Below, piece after piece: positions 1 to 11,862 of a DNA stretch of 64,000 bases; position 1 is the first letter of the stretch; each line of letters opens with the position of its first letter. The stretch is from Apostichopus japonicus. Its lineage: Eukaryota > Echinodermata > Holothuroidea > Aspidochirotida > Stichopodidae. The position numbers were made by a program, and so were the translations under genes. The notes under the pieces are model-generated. The model was given only the letters and a program-made list of their open reading frames with translations, did not search any database and had not been told where the DNA came from. The stretch lies in NCBI RefSeq assembly GCF_037975245.1, contig NC_092563.1:15324094-15388093 (forward strand). Reading direction: 5' to 3'.

Positions 1-199
1 TTATAAGCTGATCAGTTGTGCAGATGGCATTTGCCCCCCCCCCCCCATATAACTGCCGTGAATATTTCTCATCAAGGTTGGATGTTTTGAAATTCAACCT
101 CTCTTTAAAGTTTAGGATCATGCTGGACCCCTGGACATGGAAATAGCGCCAGCCATTAAGTAACTCTTAACAAGTTTTATGGTGATATGGCGGTTCATA

Positions 200-480
200 T
201 TTGTGCACCTGCGCCGCGTCTTTTTACTCCCATCTCAAAACTCATCTTTTTATTATGTACTTTAATGACTGTCTTTCTTGTTTTTATTTGCTTTAACCTT
301 GTTCATATTAGTTTCATTAATTGTATAATTTGTTTGACTACTTTGTAACTTTTAGTCCTCAACAATGTATCTTTATATATGTTTAATTATTAGGATTTTT
401 ACTCTTGTATTATATGTACTGTAAAGTGTTTTGAGATATTACGTATAGCCCTATAGAAATATATTATCATCGTCATCCTT
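200..480 (+). repeat. 3' tail of a non-LTR retrotransposon (L2/CR1-like)
   Basis: The segment has a T-rich untranslated-looking run ending in a 'tgtaaagtgttttgagatat' block followed by 'ctatagaaatatattatcatc'. This resembles the conserved 3' end of many L2/CR1-type LINEs and their SINEs, which finish in a short microsatellite such as (ATC)n or (ATT)n. No coding part is visible upstream within the window. The call rests on the tail pattern alone. Confidence 0.4.
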
Positions 481-708
481 TACATCATCATGATCACGAC
501 ATTTCCCCCTCTATTCATTGAAGTTATGTTGAAAATTACAAGTATTTCCTTTTAAATGAATACAGAAAGGGTATTTTACAACATTCGAAAAAGCATAAAT
601 GTAAAAAAAAAAATGGAAACCTTTGTAAAAATTAACAGACAGAGAGTCATTACCTGGAGCTTTGTCAATTTTTTTATTGATAACGGTCATTAATGAGAGT
701 TCACATGA

Positions 709-948
<240 letters not shown>

Positions 949-1359
949 TCATTGTCCAATACAGATTAGTGTTTATATACCTTGGAAAGTGTTGTAGTCG
1001 AGCCCGCGACATCCGAGTCTGACTCCACGACCGATTTTGCCGATAGAAAAATGACAACTTTAAAGTACGTTTTGTTTAGCAGTGGTAGCATTGTTGTGGT
1101 TCCCATCTCATGCATATTAATGAGTGGACGGACCTTAACGTAAAATTTAATAATAATTTATTTTATAAAGCGTAAAATCCACAAAAGTGCGCTAAAACGC
1201 TATGTAACAGTAAAAAAAAATATGTGACACATAATATATAGTAAAACTGCAGAATAAAACACAATATAGATGAGTATGAAGAATAAAAGCATGCACGTTT
1301 GAGCATGGAGCTATCCCAGGTTTATAGCTCCATGGTTAAACTCAGTCATGCTCTGCAAA

Positions 1360-2325
1360 CTATGGAGACAAAGTAAAGGCCTGGACCTTTTCCCGGTTAA
1401 CCAGACATTTCTTAATCAATGTTGGTGTATATTGAGGGAAATATTTTGTCACAACTTCGACAATATCATATGATGAATTAACAGAATATTTCTCAAAAAT
1501 GTATCCGTTTTCATCTGTCAGGGTAACTTTTTGATTGAAAATACTGACCCCTTTACCCTTAGAAAAGCCTCTTAAGAAAAGGTTGGTGTGGTAAAAGGGT
1601 ACGATTGACGGAATGTATAAAAGGAGCGTTATCAGTCCTGTGAAATATGACAATGGTTTACAAGCAGCCGTACGATACTCCATATCGACTTCCCATAGTT
1701 CGTTTTCCTGCTCTATCACGTCACTCCATTTTGTCCTTGGTAGCGCTCCTCGCTGTAAAAGATGACAATATTTAACTATACCATTCCCAGCGTCGACGAA
1801 CTTATGTTTTGTGCCGCCAAAGCTACACAAATCGTATTCTTTGTCACCATTGAGAGGCACAGCGGCGAAGATTGGATAGGTAGGGCTAGATTCTACTAAA
1901 TGTTTACTACCAGGGTATAGTAAATCGAACACGAGGATTGCTGAGTGTACGTCGTACATCGAATCTAGCGATCGATCGTTTGCCCCGACAAGTCCCACTC
2001 TGTATCCGATGTTGGAAAGTATTGCGGACAAGAAACTGGTAAACCAAAAGCACTGTCCTCCTTGGAGAGATAGCATATCGTTTTTAGTCTTCCGTAAGAA
2101 GAGACTTTCTTCTTGCATGTAGTTCTCACCACTTGAAGTTAAAATGGAAATATTACCTCCTGGAACCAGGTGTTTGATACGCCTCACGATGTGATTCAAA
2201 ATATTCAATTTATCAAACTTAACTTCGTCTGAAAAAATATTCGGCATCTTCAAGTGGTCCGTAAGAAATGAAATCGTTTCTTCCTTCGTCAAAGGATAAT
2301 TTTCTGAAGTATAATTCACTTTGTC
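1360..2325 (-). CDS. Arylamine N-acetyltransferase-like protein, 3'-terminal exon
   Basis: One long open exon encodes about 320 residues. The centre matches the NAT fold: 'GGQCF' supplies the candidate nucleophile Cys (about residue 90, counting from the Asn-Tyr-Thr start), and 'DVHSAIL' the candidate His (about 125). Known NATs transfer acetyl from acetyl-CoA to arylamines or hydrazines in the cytosol through a Cys-His-Asp triad. At the usual Asp position (normally 'DVGFG') this protein reads 'HLVESSPTYP', so Glu replaces Asp or the site has moved. The frame has no ATG at its 5' end. A good acceptor (CTCATACAG) precedes GACAAAGTG at 2,325, so an upstream exon probably supplies the start; it could lie beyond the pentamer repeat at 2.47-2.77 kb. 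It ends at a stop near 1,360. The family call is by motif and length; a diverged NAT-fold protein with another substrate is possible. Confidence 0.68.
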   Translation of the reverse strand, partial: DKVNYTSENYPLTKEETISFLTDHLKMPNIFSDEVKFDKLNILNHIVRRIKHLVPGGNISILTSSGENYMQEESLFLRKTKNDMLSLQGGQCFWFTSFLSAILSNIGYRVGLVGANDRSLDSMYDVHSAILVFDLLYPGSKHLVESSPTYPIFAAVPLNGDKEYDLCSFGGTKHKFVDAGNGIVKYCHLLQRGALPRTKWSDVIEQENELWEVDMEYRTAACKPLSYFTGLITLLLYIPSIVPFYHTNLFLRGFSKGKGVSIFNQKVTLTDENGYIFEKYSVNSSYDIVEVVTKYFPQYTPTLIKKCLVNREKVQAFTLSP

Positions 2326-2467
2326 CTGTATGAGATGGGTGTAAAGACAAACAAAGTCGAGAAAATAACCCTCGAAATGTCATAGTAAACAAAACGAAAA
2401 TGAAAACAATTGTTCATAACGTTTCTATATAGATTTGTTCTTCCGATTTTCAAGATACTCACCTTTA

Positions 2468-2772
2468 AAGTATAGTATAGTATAGTAGTATAGTATAGTA
2501 TACTATGGTACGGTACGGTACGGTATAGTATAGTATAGTACAGTATAGTATAGTATAGTACAGTATAGTATTGTATAGTATAGTATACTATAGTACAGTA
2601 CAGTACAGTATAGTATAGTATAGTATAGTATAGTATAGTATAGTATAGTATAGTATAGTGTAGTGTAGTGTAGTGTAGTGTAGTGTAGTGTAGTGCAGTG
2701 CAGTGCAGCGCAGCGCAGCGCAGCGCAGGGCAGGGCAGGGCAGTGCAGTACAGTACATTACAGTATAGTAAA
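2468..2772. repeat. Pentanucleotide microsatellite with ordered unit variants
   Basis: The array starts as TAGTA units. It then passes through blocks of TAGTG, CAGTG, CAGCG and CAGGG units and returns to CAGTA/TAGTA. Neighbouring blocks differ by single substitutions. It lies just upstream (minus-strand sense) of the N-acetyltransferase-like exon, where an intron is expected. Confidence 0.95.
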
Positions 2773-2960
2773 ATGTCTGGAATGCTTTTCTAAAACTAAA
2801 ATGATGATGATGATGTCGGATCCCAGGGGCAGACCTAAATAGGTAGGTTAATCGATTGCTTGATCAGTTCCAATAACTCAACCAAGACTATAGTCTTTTG
2901 AAAAAGAAATATCAATTAAAGTAAACGTGTTTAATATCATACTGTTTTAACATCTTTGTT

Positions 2961-4010
2961 TTAGAGATATACAGAATTCACTAGAGATATCAGAAATTGA
3001 TTTAGTGATATCAAAAACTGATTTAGTGAAATCAAAAATTTAATAAGTAATTTCTAGAATTTGTGTTCATTAAGAGATCTCTAGGATTCAACTTTTAGAT
3101 ACCAAGAGAGATATCAAATGTTCAAGAGTAGAGTTACCCAAAGTTGATTGGTTATACCAAAGACTAGAGATATTTCAATTCGTTTACAAGATATCTAGGA
3201 AAAATTAGAGATAAGTCAAATTCATTTCGAGATGTCTAAAATTTCGAGATAACGAGTTAAAGATATTCGGAAACGAATGCGGCCGGGGATATTCAGAATT
3301 TATTTAGAGATGTTCAGAATATATTTAGAGATATTCATTTTAGAAGATTCATTTATAGATACAAAAATACTGAATTAAAGATGTCTACGTTCCGTATTCC
3401 TCTTTCAAACTGAAGAACGGCTTCCAACAGTTTCAGAACTTCTTTCATGAATTTATGTTTATGTTAATTCTGTTGATTTGTCAGTTTGGTAACGTGATGG
3501 CTGCTCAATAATTAAATGGAAGGATTTTATATAGCTGTAATTCAAATTTTCTATATCTTAAATTGTATTCTTAATATCTATAATTCATTTTCGATATCTT
3601 CAGATGCATTCTGATCTCGAAATGAATATTGGATATCTCCAGGTCAATTTCGGAAATGCCGAAATGATATTTTGAATATCTATAAATCAATCCTTGTTAT
3701 CCGCAATATAATTCTTCATATCCTCAATGCAATCCTCGATGCAATCAATCTAATTCGATTTGTGATATCACTAATACAAATTTCGGATATCTTCAATCAA
3801 TTCTTTATACCACGATTTCTATTGATGATATCCGTGTTTCCCTTCTTGATAACCCTAATGAAACGTTTGATATTTACAGTGCAAACATCTATCAGCTATT
3901 TCTGATTGCATATCAGATATTCATAAATCAATCATAGATGCTTCCAATTTAGTTTTCGATATCTATATTCATTTCTTTATGTCTCTATTGAGATTCATCT
4001 CATATCTCAA
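2961..4010. repeat. Inverted arrays of degenerate ~21-bp GATATC-rich repeats
   Basis: From about 2,961 to 3,390 a unit of the form 'tagagatatcagaaattgat' recurs with a period near 21 bp. From about 3,540 to 4,010 the reverse-complement pattern recurs ('gatatcttcaatcaattc'). A non-repetitive centre of about 140 bp separates them. The structure can fold back on itself and recalls foldback (FB/TU-like) elements, whose long termini are made of short tandem repeats. No coding sequence is seen. Confidence 0.7.
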
Positions 4011-4519
4011 AATATAAAATTATAACATAAAATTTGAGATATATCGACAATTGTATGTTCCATAAGTTCGCAAGGCGTTGAGAGTTCTAATCTATTTGAC
4101 TTACCAGCATATCTTGCGAAGAACGGCGGCCGTCGATTTCGGCTGAAGAGTTGAAAAAATTGTTTCTGGAAGAATAGGTCATGTTTGGACTACACCAATT
4201 AACCTTCGTATTGAACCTCGTTAGTTTTGGTAGACATGATAGCTGGAAAGAAGCTAGCTTCAACATAATGATTATGGTTAAATCCTATCAGAAAAGTAAA
4301 ATAAATCACGTTATTTTCTGCTTCTAAAAAAGCCCTACGAAACGCGGTATCACCATAAACTGATCAGTTCATCGTAACTGTGATTATATGTCAGGAGAAT
4401 ACGCTGAAGTTAACTTTACGGTACTAAACACTCATCATACCGTCCTCGTGACCACTCAAGCATGTAACTACACCCGCTAACCGATATGGTCTGTAATGAC
4501 AGTGTATACCAGTTACCAA

Positions 4520-6042
4520 AATTTGCACAGGGGAGCGATTGCTCCCACTAGCCGCCATGATGGAAAATGAGAAATATGGAGAAAACGACGTAATGCATGG
4601 CCGAATAATACCGACCATTCACGAAGTGAATAAAGCGTGAGATCTAATGATAGATTGAATCTGCCACGTGCTTTTGTCGACATTTCGGACTTTCGGCAGT
4701 TTTTCATTTATTTTTAGGGGTGTGTTATGTTGATAGATTCTTTACTTTCAAATCAATTAAGTATCTTTTGAATGACTTTGAACAATAATGTTTAACTTCT
4801 GTCCCGGGACTTCTATATCTGCAACAAGTACCGTGTAATAAAGGATGTTTTATTCACTCAGAGATTTGATATTAGGGGGGTGCACTATTGGAATGATGAA
4901 AACTTGATTCGACGGGGGCATCATATAAGAGAGTTACTTCAAGCTAGGGACTATGGGTGTGACTTTTTAACGAGAGGAGAAATTGACACCATACTTGAAT
5001 ATATATGTACAAATTGATAACCGTCTAGTGTGGAAATTCTACATCACTGTATATGTCACAGTAGTCACCCTGTACTTGCACTATGCACCTGCTTTTTTGT
5101 AAATAGTATCCACTCAAATTGTTATTCCGATCACCTTCGGCCATCTTCGGGTATTTTCGTAAAAACTTAGTCATTTTCATCATGGCGACTAGTATGGAAC
5201 GCGAAAAGGGCAACCATATTTCGCTGTCTAAACTAAAGTTGTTGCTGCTGTTTTATCATGTTTTTGCTCAAACTTATGTTGTTGTCTAAACTAACGTTGT
5301 TGTCTAAACTTACGTTGTTGTCTAAACTTTCGTTGCTGCCTAAACTTACGTTGTTGTCTTAACCTAAGTTGCTGTCTAAAGTTGGTTCCGTTGTCTAAAC
5401 TAACGTTATTGCCCAATCACGTGATATAAAAAATATGGGCATTTCGCGCGAAATTCGACTTGCGCTGTATATACATACGCGTCGTTAATTTACTGACCAA
5501 TTACGAAATAGACAGTAAGATTGACACATATCCCGACCCAATTACAAGCCGGTCAACGCTCTCCACCATGCTACATACATGAGCTGACCCCGCCCACTTT
5601 GCTCCTCTAGTAACTTCCCGTATATGCGAAGAACAAAGGCGGCCTTGTCCACAGGACTGTTTTCCTAAACCCAGGCAGCAAGAACCAACCTGCGTATAGT
5701 AATCATATGAAGCCCACGTGGTAAAGCAATTGTTGAACAGCGCCGATGGCAACAACGTAAGTTTAGACAACGAAATCAGTTTGCCCTTTTCGCGCGTGGA
5801 CGCGCAAACTGATTTCGTTGTCTAATCTAAGTTTGTTGTTGCCTAAACTAAAGTTGTTGCTGCTGTTTTACCATGCTGTTGCTCAAACTCACGTTGATGT
5901 CTAAAATTCCGTTGTCTAAACTTACGTCGTTGTCTAAACTTACGTCGTTGTCTAAACTTACGTTAAACTTAGCAACGAAATAAGTTTGCCCTATTCGCGT
6001 TCCATAGACTAGTGGGAGCTATCGCTCCCCTGTGCAAAAATT
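4520..6042. mobile_element. Nested foldback/TIR element with GTTGTCTAAAC repeats
   Basis: The outer ends are inverted copies: 'atttgcacaggggagcgat' on the left, and 'ctagtgggagctatcgctcc' followed by the complement on the right. Inside, 4,546-4,572 is inverted at 5,170-5,192. 'agtatggaacgcgaaaaggg' (about 5,191) is inverted at about 5,985-6,008. The stretches 5,220-5,430 and 5,755-5,965 hold tandem 'gttgtctaaacttac' units of about 17 bp. A strong hairpin lies at 5,762-5,824. There is no transposase. It looks like several non-autonomous elements with related ends packed together. I could not find a clear target-site duplication. Confidence 0.65.
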
Positions 6043-6166
6043 CCTGTTTACCCCGTGCATGGAGCTAAAAGCAAAAGGAGAAAGCCTTGACTGTTACCGA
6101 CTAAATTAAATGACCAGTATAAACATGCCCGGTAAAATGGCTATTTCGGACAGTTTTGCTGACGAA

Positions 6167-6877
6167 TGGAACGCCAAAACGGACAATATTCAATAACTTT
6201 TAATGCAGCTTTACTCCTTCTATACAGTAGTAATAAAAATCAACCCCTTAAAAACGTTAGTTTCCTCCCCTAAATCATAGGGGAGGAAGGTAACGTTTTT
6301 AGGGGAGAAAAGCTAACGTTTTCTTCAGGGGACGACACCAACGGGTCCGGAAACTAACGGCCCCCATTTTCTACGTACCTTGTGCGCGTTTGATGTTGAT
6401 CATACAATAATTTTCACGTCCATGCATAATCGTAGCAAAGCAGTGATCCTGTGTTTTTTGAACAGCGCCGCCGCCGCATAAAATAATATCCGTTTTGGCG
6501 AGTGCTTTATAGTCATTCTGCTGCATGCAGTAAATGTTGCCGAATAACGAGTACGTTAACGGACGTCGTTATGCTGCAGTAAAGACTGCCGCATAATGCG
6601 TAAGATTTATGTTAGTCTTTACTTGGCAATAACATTGCCGGATTAGTTTTTGCTTTCTTGGTCATTATGTGATTGTACGAAATATTGCCGAAAATATACG
6701 ATTTTTCTTTAAGTCATTATTCGGCAGTAAAAACTGCATAATAAAGACAATATGACTTTTGTCCGAAATGGCGACCTTTCTTTCTTTCTTTCTCATTATG
6801 TGACACGAAATGTACTACACTAGAAGTAGTAAATGCTGCATAAAAAATTATTGAATAATGTCCGTTTTGGCGTTCCA
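6167..6877. mobile_element. MITE-like element with ~40-bp terminal inverted repeats
   Basis: The left end 'TGGAACGCCAAAACGGACA' and the following ~25 bp reappear inverted at the right end ('tgtccgttttggcgttcca', finishing at 6,877). The element is 711 bp. The interior is noncoding and contains a strong hairpin at 6,244-6,305. No confident target-site duplication was found. Confidence 0.65.
6244..6305. repeat. Hairpin-forming inverted repeat
   Basis: Arms of about 28 bp (6,244-6,272 and 6,278-6,305) pair with few mismatches around the loop 'aatca'. The outer part is 'ccccttaaaaacgtta' and the inner part 'tcctccccta'. It lies within the 711-bp TIR element and is probably part of it. Confidence 0.7.
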
Positions 6878-8314
6878 TACATGGGCACTCCGAACCTAAC
6901 GTTATATATATTTGTAATACACAATCATATATGTTACGTAACGAGTGCCTGTGAGTTTCGATCGGAATATATCATTCATTTCATACCGAGTCATGCCGAA
7001 GATTCGTACTTCATTTTCCTACCTTTATGTGTATCTCAGCATATATTTCATCGAAATATCTTGAACAATCATTGGCCAAATAGGTACTTTTAGTCAAGTA
7101 TTTTCCGATAAAACGGCTTTGTTCGTTCGTATGGCAAATAACAATAGCGTTGTTTGTTATTGCATGGAGCTCTGTTTTTAGAGCCTGGAGCCTTATTACA
7201 AATCTGTGCTAATTTCAACAACTAGGCTACTTGTCAATTAAGAAAATTGTCATAATTAGAAACAACGAACCTTTGTCACTGGAATTGCCTGGGTTCAAAT
7301 GCCATTTGTCTATACAAATGAATATTTGCTTCACGCTTGGCCATCATAACGGGGTTTAGGGTGCAGGGGGGAGGGGGAATTTCCCCTACACCGCTTTGAG
7401 AGAGAGAGAGAAAACCTTGACTCGACGGTTGATTGAGAAAAATAAGGAAGTGTAAAAAAGTGAACAATAAAGTGGTATTGAAAATCAAGAAATAGGTGTC
7501 CGGCCCGTACGCAGAGGGTTGGGGCAGTGATGACATTTTCAAGGTCAGGGAAGTGTCTTCCGGGCTAGTTAAGGCTACCTCAGGGTTGTTATTAGAAAAT
7601 AAAAATATTTTGGAGCTCATCACAGATAGTTCCACGGACTTAACAAGACCCCTCCCCAGGACACAGATCGATAACTTACCATCCCAACTCCCCCCCCCCC
7701 ACCCCCTCCCCCTCCTTGCACTCAGACATGTGTGTATGGGCCTGAGCGTTGTATATAACATTGCCGATTCCGTTTAGGATGTAACTTGAAAAAGACCCTC
7801 GATTCCCGTCCTATAATGAGCTTTATGTTCGGACGAAATTTCATGTTGGCTATATAGGCAACTCCCGTAGACCTATAAAGTACAGTTTACAATAATTGCT
7901 ACATCTCACCAACTGTGTATTGAAGAAATACGGCTACAATGAAGTTTGAACTCCTTTAAGTTCTTAATCTTTTACCTCTACATTTATCATTTTTTGTTGT
8001 AGTTGTTGCCCGCCATATCCCGTTACCGCCCTCTGCTTGGGAGGTAGTTAGGTTGATGCGATCTCTCCCTCTGTAAAGATGACTATAAACGCAATGTAGT
8101 GGCCGAAAACAAAATGTTACTTATACGGAGGATAAAATAGCAGCATTCACTGCAAAACCATGATAATATCTTTTAAAGATGGAAGACTTGTTAATTTTTC
8201 TTTCTTTGTTTTTTTTTTCTATTTTTGGTTTTGTAGCAACGCACAACGTCGCAAGTTAATTTCCTGTAACATCAAACTATGTATGCATCTGCTTTAATGA
8301 TTGATATAATCATG
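6878..8314. other. No supported gene
   Basis: Short open frames occur on both strands around 7,270-7,780, but they overlap C- and G-rich low-complexity runs and show no recognisable domain or splice structure. I see nothing else that can be supported here. Confidence 0.5.
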
Positions 8315-8932
8315 GAGGTAAACAGGGGCGTAGCGAAGGGGTTTTTGTTGAGGGGGTGTGGAGAATTTGATTTGCCGACGGATCTGGAAGTGGTGACTGA
8401 AATGGGGGAGGGGTCTAAGTGGAGGGGTGTCCCCCTCCCCTTTGGCAATGTTTTAGTTTTGAAACGTTCTTAGATGCAATCTGGTGCATATTTTAAGTCA
8501 AATTTGATTTGCCGACGGATCTGGAAGTGGTGACTGAAATGGGGGAGGGGTCTAATTTTTAGTTTTGAAACGTCCTTAGATGCATTCTGATGTATATTTT
8601 AAGTCAAATTTGATTTGCCGACGGATCTGGAAGTGGTGACTGAAATGGGAGAGGGGTCTAAGGGGAGGGGGTGCCCACCTCCCCTTTGGAAATTTTTTAG
8701 TTTTGAAACGTCCTTAGATGCAATCTGGTGCATATTTTAAGTCAAATTTGGCACGGAAGAAGCTCCCGTTCTCCTTTTTCTATTCAGCTTTCCTTCTTTC
8801 TTCCCCTTCCGCTCTCTTCACCTTTTCTCCTTTTGCCGACAGACCCAAAATTTGCCGACAGCGACCAAATTATTGGGGGGGGGGGGTGTGACACCCCCCA
8901 CACCCCCCGCTCGCTACGCCCCTGGAGGTAAA
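8315..8932. mobile_element. Non-autonomous hAT-like element (MITE) with 8-bp TSD
   Basis: The element itself is 8,323-8,924 (602 bp). Its ends are CAGGGGCGTAGCG and CGCTACGCCCCTG, perfect 13-bp inverted repeats. It is flanked by the direct repeat GAGGTAAA at 8,315-8,322 and 8,925-8,932. An 8-bp duplication and CAGG...CCTG ends are typical of the hAT superfamily. The interior holds three tandem units beginning 'gatttgccgacggatctgg' at 8,369, 8,506 and 8,612 (137, 106 and about 138 bp). There is no transposase. Confidence 0.88.
8369..8749. repeat. Three tandem repeats inside the hAT-like MITE
   Basis: The units start at 8,369, 8,506 and 8,612. Each runs from 'gatttgccgacggatctgg' through a G-rich 'gggggaggggtctaa' block to 'gcatattttaagtcaaattt'. 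The middle copy lacks about 30 bp of the G/C-rich block. The G-rich block recurs in the element at 61,436-61,878 and inverted near 9,340. Confidence 0.85.
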
Positions 8933-10303
8933 AACAGTTCCATAATATAATGAATAGTTGCCGTTAGAATGTCGAATTGCCAAGATTTTATGCGGGACAA
9001 AATATACTTTGAAGTATTTGCGGACATTTTGTACCAGGACATTTCGTCCGGCCGGACTATATTTGCTGTGAAGGGGGAATACAATTTTCAGCAGATAATG
9101 TCCGACAGGAGTAAATGTGCTGGTACAAAGTGCCCCCCCCCCCCGGACACTTTGTACAAGGGGACACTATGTACTGTCACAGCGGCAGCAAACGAAATGT
9201 TACCCGTGGTCTTGACATACCCTCAGCATTAAGGCCTGGTGAAAATACAAAATTAAGTTTACAAAATGGAGTGGGTGTTGAAGTGTGCTATATTGCACCA
9301 AATTGCATCTGAGGCTACCTGGAAATGCAAAAAATTCCAAAAAGGGGACACCCCTCCCCTTAGACCCCTCCCCCAGGCCGGCCATCAGTCTTCAGCCCCC
9401 CCCCCCACTCAAAAGTACCTTCCTACGCCACTGGTACCAAGATACTTGACAGCACACTTTTATGTGAACTTATGTTCTGTTATGATAGTAACACCATAAA
9501 TTTACCGAAAGTGTGTCCGGCATATTTATAATGAAAGCAAGCCTACCTAAGATGCATTGACTATTTTTTCCTTCAAACGAATCACAAAGGCAATAGAAAA
9601 AAAGGGAATCGAACCTAGGCAGACATGAATATGAAAAAGGCGTGGAAATTACAATTTGAACATAAAACCAACTTTAACAAGAGAATACGCCTCATTGAGG
9701 CCATGGTTTCACTGAACGTTGAACATCAACCCAGCCTAATAGACGTCTAGCCCTCCATTGCAAGACAGCTAGCCCACTTCTGGCCCGAAGGCCGGTCTCT
9801 CAACGTACTCTCCCGGCTGCTTTTGCGGACTAAGTTAGGATATGGAACTGGGATCCTATCCTGTGTCAGTAAAAAATTCCACCTTGGCAATGCCATTACG
9901 GTTAACATTGCAGTGCCTTGCAGCCGAGATGCTGTTTACACAAAAATTAAACTGCTATAGATGCATCTTTTCTTATATTTTTGTCTAGCAATTTTGCCGT
10001 CTTTTAAAACACTTTCTCATGCTATACTAAAGGAGCTGTAATTCGACATATACCATCTGATATCAGCGCACAACTCTTCAAAAGTTTAGGCTAATTTAAT
10101 GTCAACGCGTTTTTCTGTTTATTCTGTATAGACGAGACAAAAACTTCCACGTTGGGTCTCTCTCTGGCAATTTTCAATCAGTTACTAATGTTTAGACAGG
10201 TTTATTCTTTCTATTATGATTATTCACACACCTAAATTGCTATATGACCGACGCTGCATGGCGCTGCCAATACAGTCTTCTGCTTAACATCATTAGGTAT
10301 AGG

Positions 10304-10327
10304 CAGAGCCGTATATATACGGCTCTG
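10304..10327. repeat. 24-bp perfect palindrome
   Basis: CAGAGCCGTATA is followed directly by its reverse complement TATACGGCTCTG. No flanking element boundary is evident. Confidence 0.9.
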
Positions 10328-11457
10328 GGTATAGGCTCAATTGATAGCTACCGCGTAGTAGTCTGACCTTTGTCCTCCCCGCGCGCGCGTACATACAAGA
10401 GCGCTCACATCAATATCTGCAATACCTGTATGCATGTTGTACGTACATAATAACTCCGGGAGCGCGCGTGCGTATATCTATAATCGATTGTTTACTATAT
10501 CGTCATACACAGTGCACGTGGTTTGTCAATGGAAATGTTTTGTTGTAATTTAAAAGCGTCCATATCATCACGTACTGGGCAGTTCTCTATACATGGCATT
10601 CAGTGTAGTGTATACACGTTAAATATATCTTGCCATCGTTATTCGTCTTAATTGTTGGAACGTCTCCAATGATATGTTTGCAGAGAAGAAGAGGACGACA
10701 TTTGAAGACATAAACAGAATGCGCATATGGTTAGTGATATTTTACACCTTGTCGAAAGCTGTTTGTCTGTCTGTAAAGTTAGCCAATATGCCTAGCCTGT
10801 GCTAGGCTATAGTCTAGGGCTATGCCTTGCTTTTGAATTCATGTTCTTATGTATGACGTGATTAGAGGTTAACCGTCGTGAAAATGCCATTAATACAGAA
10901 TTGTATATTGACAAATAGCAAAGGTAGGCCAGATAGTATTGAAATTAGAGATATTTATTTGGCAAGGAGTGAAGTTTTCCAGTAGCAAGTTCTAAGTGTG
11001 TCATAATTGAAGCCCCCACGCTAACAACTTTATTCTCGGGGATATCTGCTGCAACGCATGGAGAAGCGAATGCACTCAATGTCACCTTTTAATGTTGGCT
11101 GAGTGGCACGTAAAGGGAAAGGAGGGGACGGGGGAAGGGCTGAGGGGTGGCGTGTTTAAACATAGTTTCGTATTCCTGCCAATACAACGGTATAAAGTTA
11201 CACCTGAATCGTGCAACCATTTCAATCAGAATTCCATACATGCTCGTGCCATTGTTCATTGATCTTTTGTATCGCAAAGTCTTTCAAAAGTCTGCCCCAC
11301 GTAGGCCTACTATCATCACTTAGGAAATGTAAAGTATTTCTAATAGGAAAAAAGCTGTTTCCACACTTAGTGGTACTTAATAGGCTATATTGACAGACAT
11401 TCCCGAAGAACATAGATTGTAAAGCGTGCCAGAAAAGAAGCCGCGGTGGCTTCACAG

Positions 11458-11862
11458 CTAACACACAACGTAATAATAACGTTATTTTTTGGTTGTATTT
11501 ACGTTGGTGTACGCCCAACGTAACGAGAACGTAAATAGAAAGGTAGCCACTTACGTAATATCACAACGTTTTTAAAACATTTCCAAGTAAAAGTTACGTT
11601 TTTAAAACGTTGTATAAACGTTAGCACATTTCGTTATATATACGTTTGAATATTACGTCCACACAACGTTAAGTTTTACGTTGATATAACGATGTAGTTT
11701 CGTTACCTCATAACGTAACAGACTTTACTTTGTCAAACGTTAGCATGTTACGTTTTATTTACGTTTATGTTATTCGTTAATACAACGTCACACTTTACGT
11801 TGTAAAAACGTTAGCAAGTTTCGTTATTACGTAAAAATTATACCTAAATACGACGTTGGTGT
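11458..11862. repeat. Decayed array rich in AACGTT/TTACGTT
   Basis: More than twenty ACGT/AACG cores occur within 400 bp. The motif 'aaacgttagca' plus a TTTCGTTAT-like continuation recurs at about 11,616, 11,735 and 11,805. The ends share 'acgttggtgta'. It looks like an old tandem or nested repeat rather than a gene. Confidence 0.6.

Noticed and set aside
2961-4010. CRISPR-like array of short regular repeats
   Set aside because: Units are contiguous, degenerate and inverted halfway, in a eukaryotic genome; no spacers or cas genes.
7276-7777. Overlapping frames of 93 and 161 codons
   Set aside because: They run through C/G homopolymers, have no motif and overlap each other on opposite strands.
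9595-9660. Possible tRNA on the minus strand (TAGGTTCGATTCCC followed by T run)
   Set aside because: A B-box-like motif and terminator are present, but no A box or stem pairing at the right distance.
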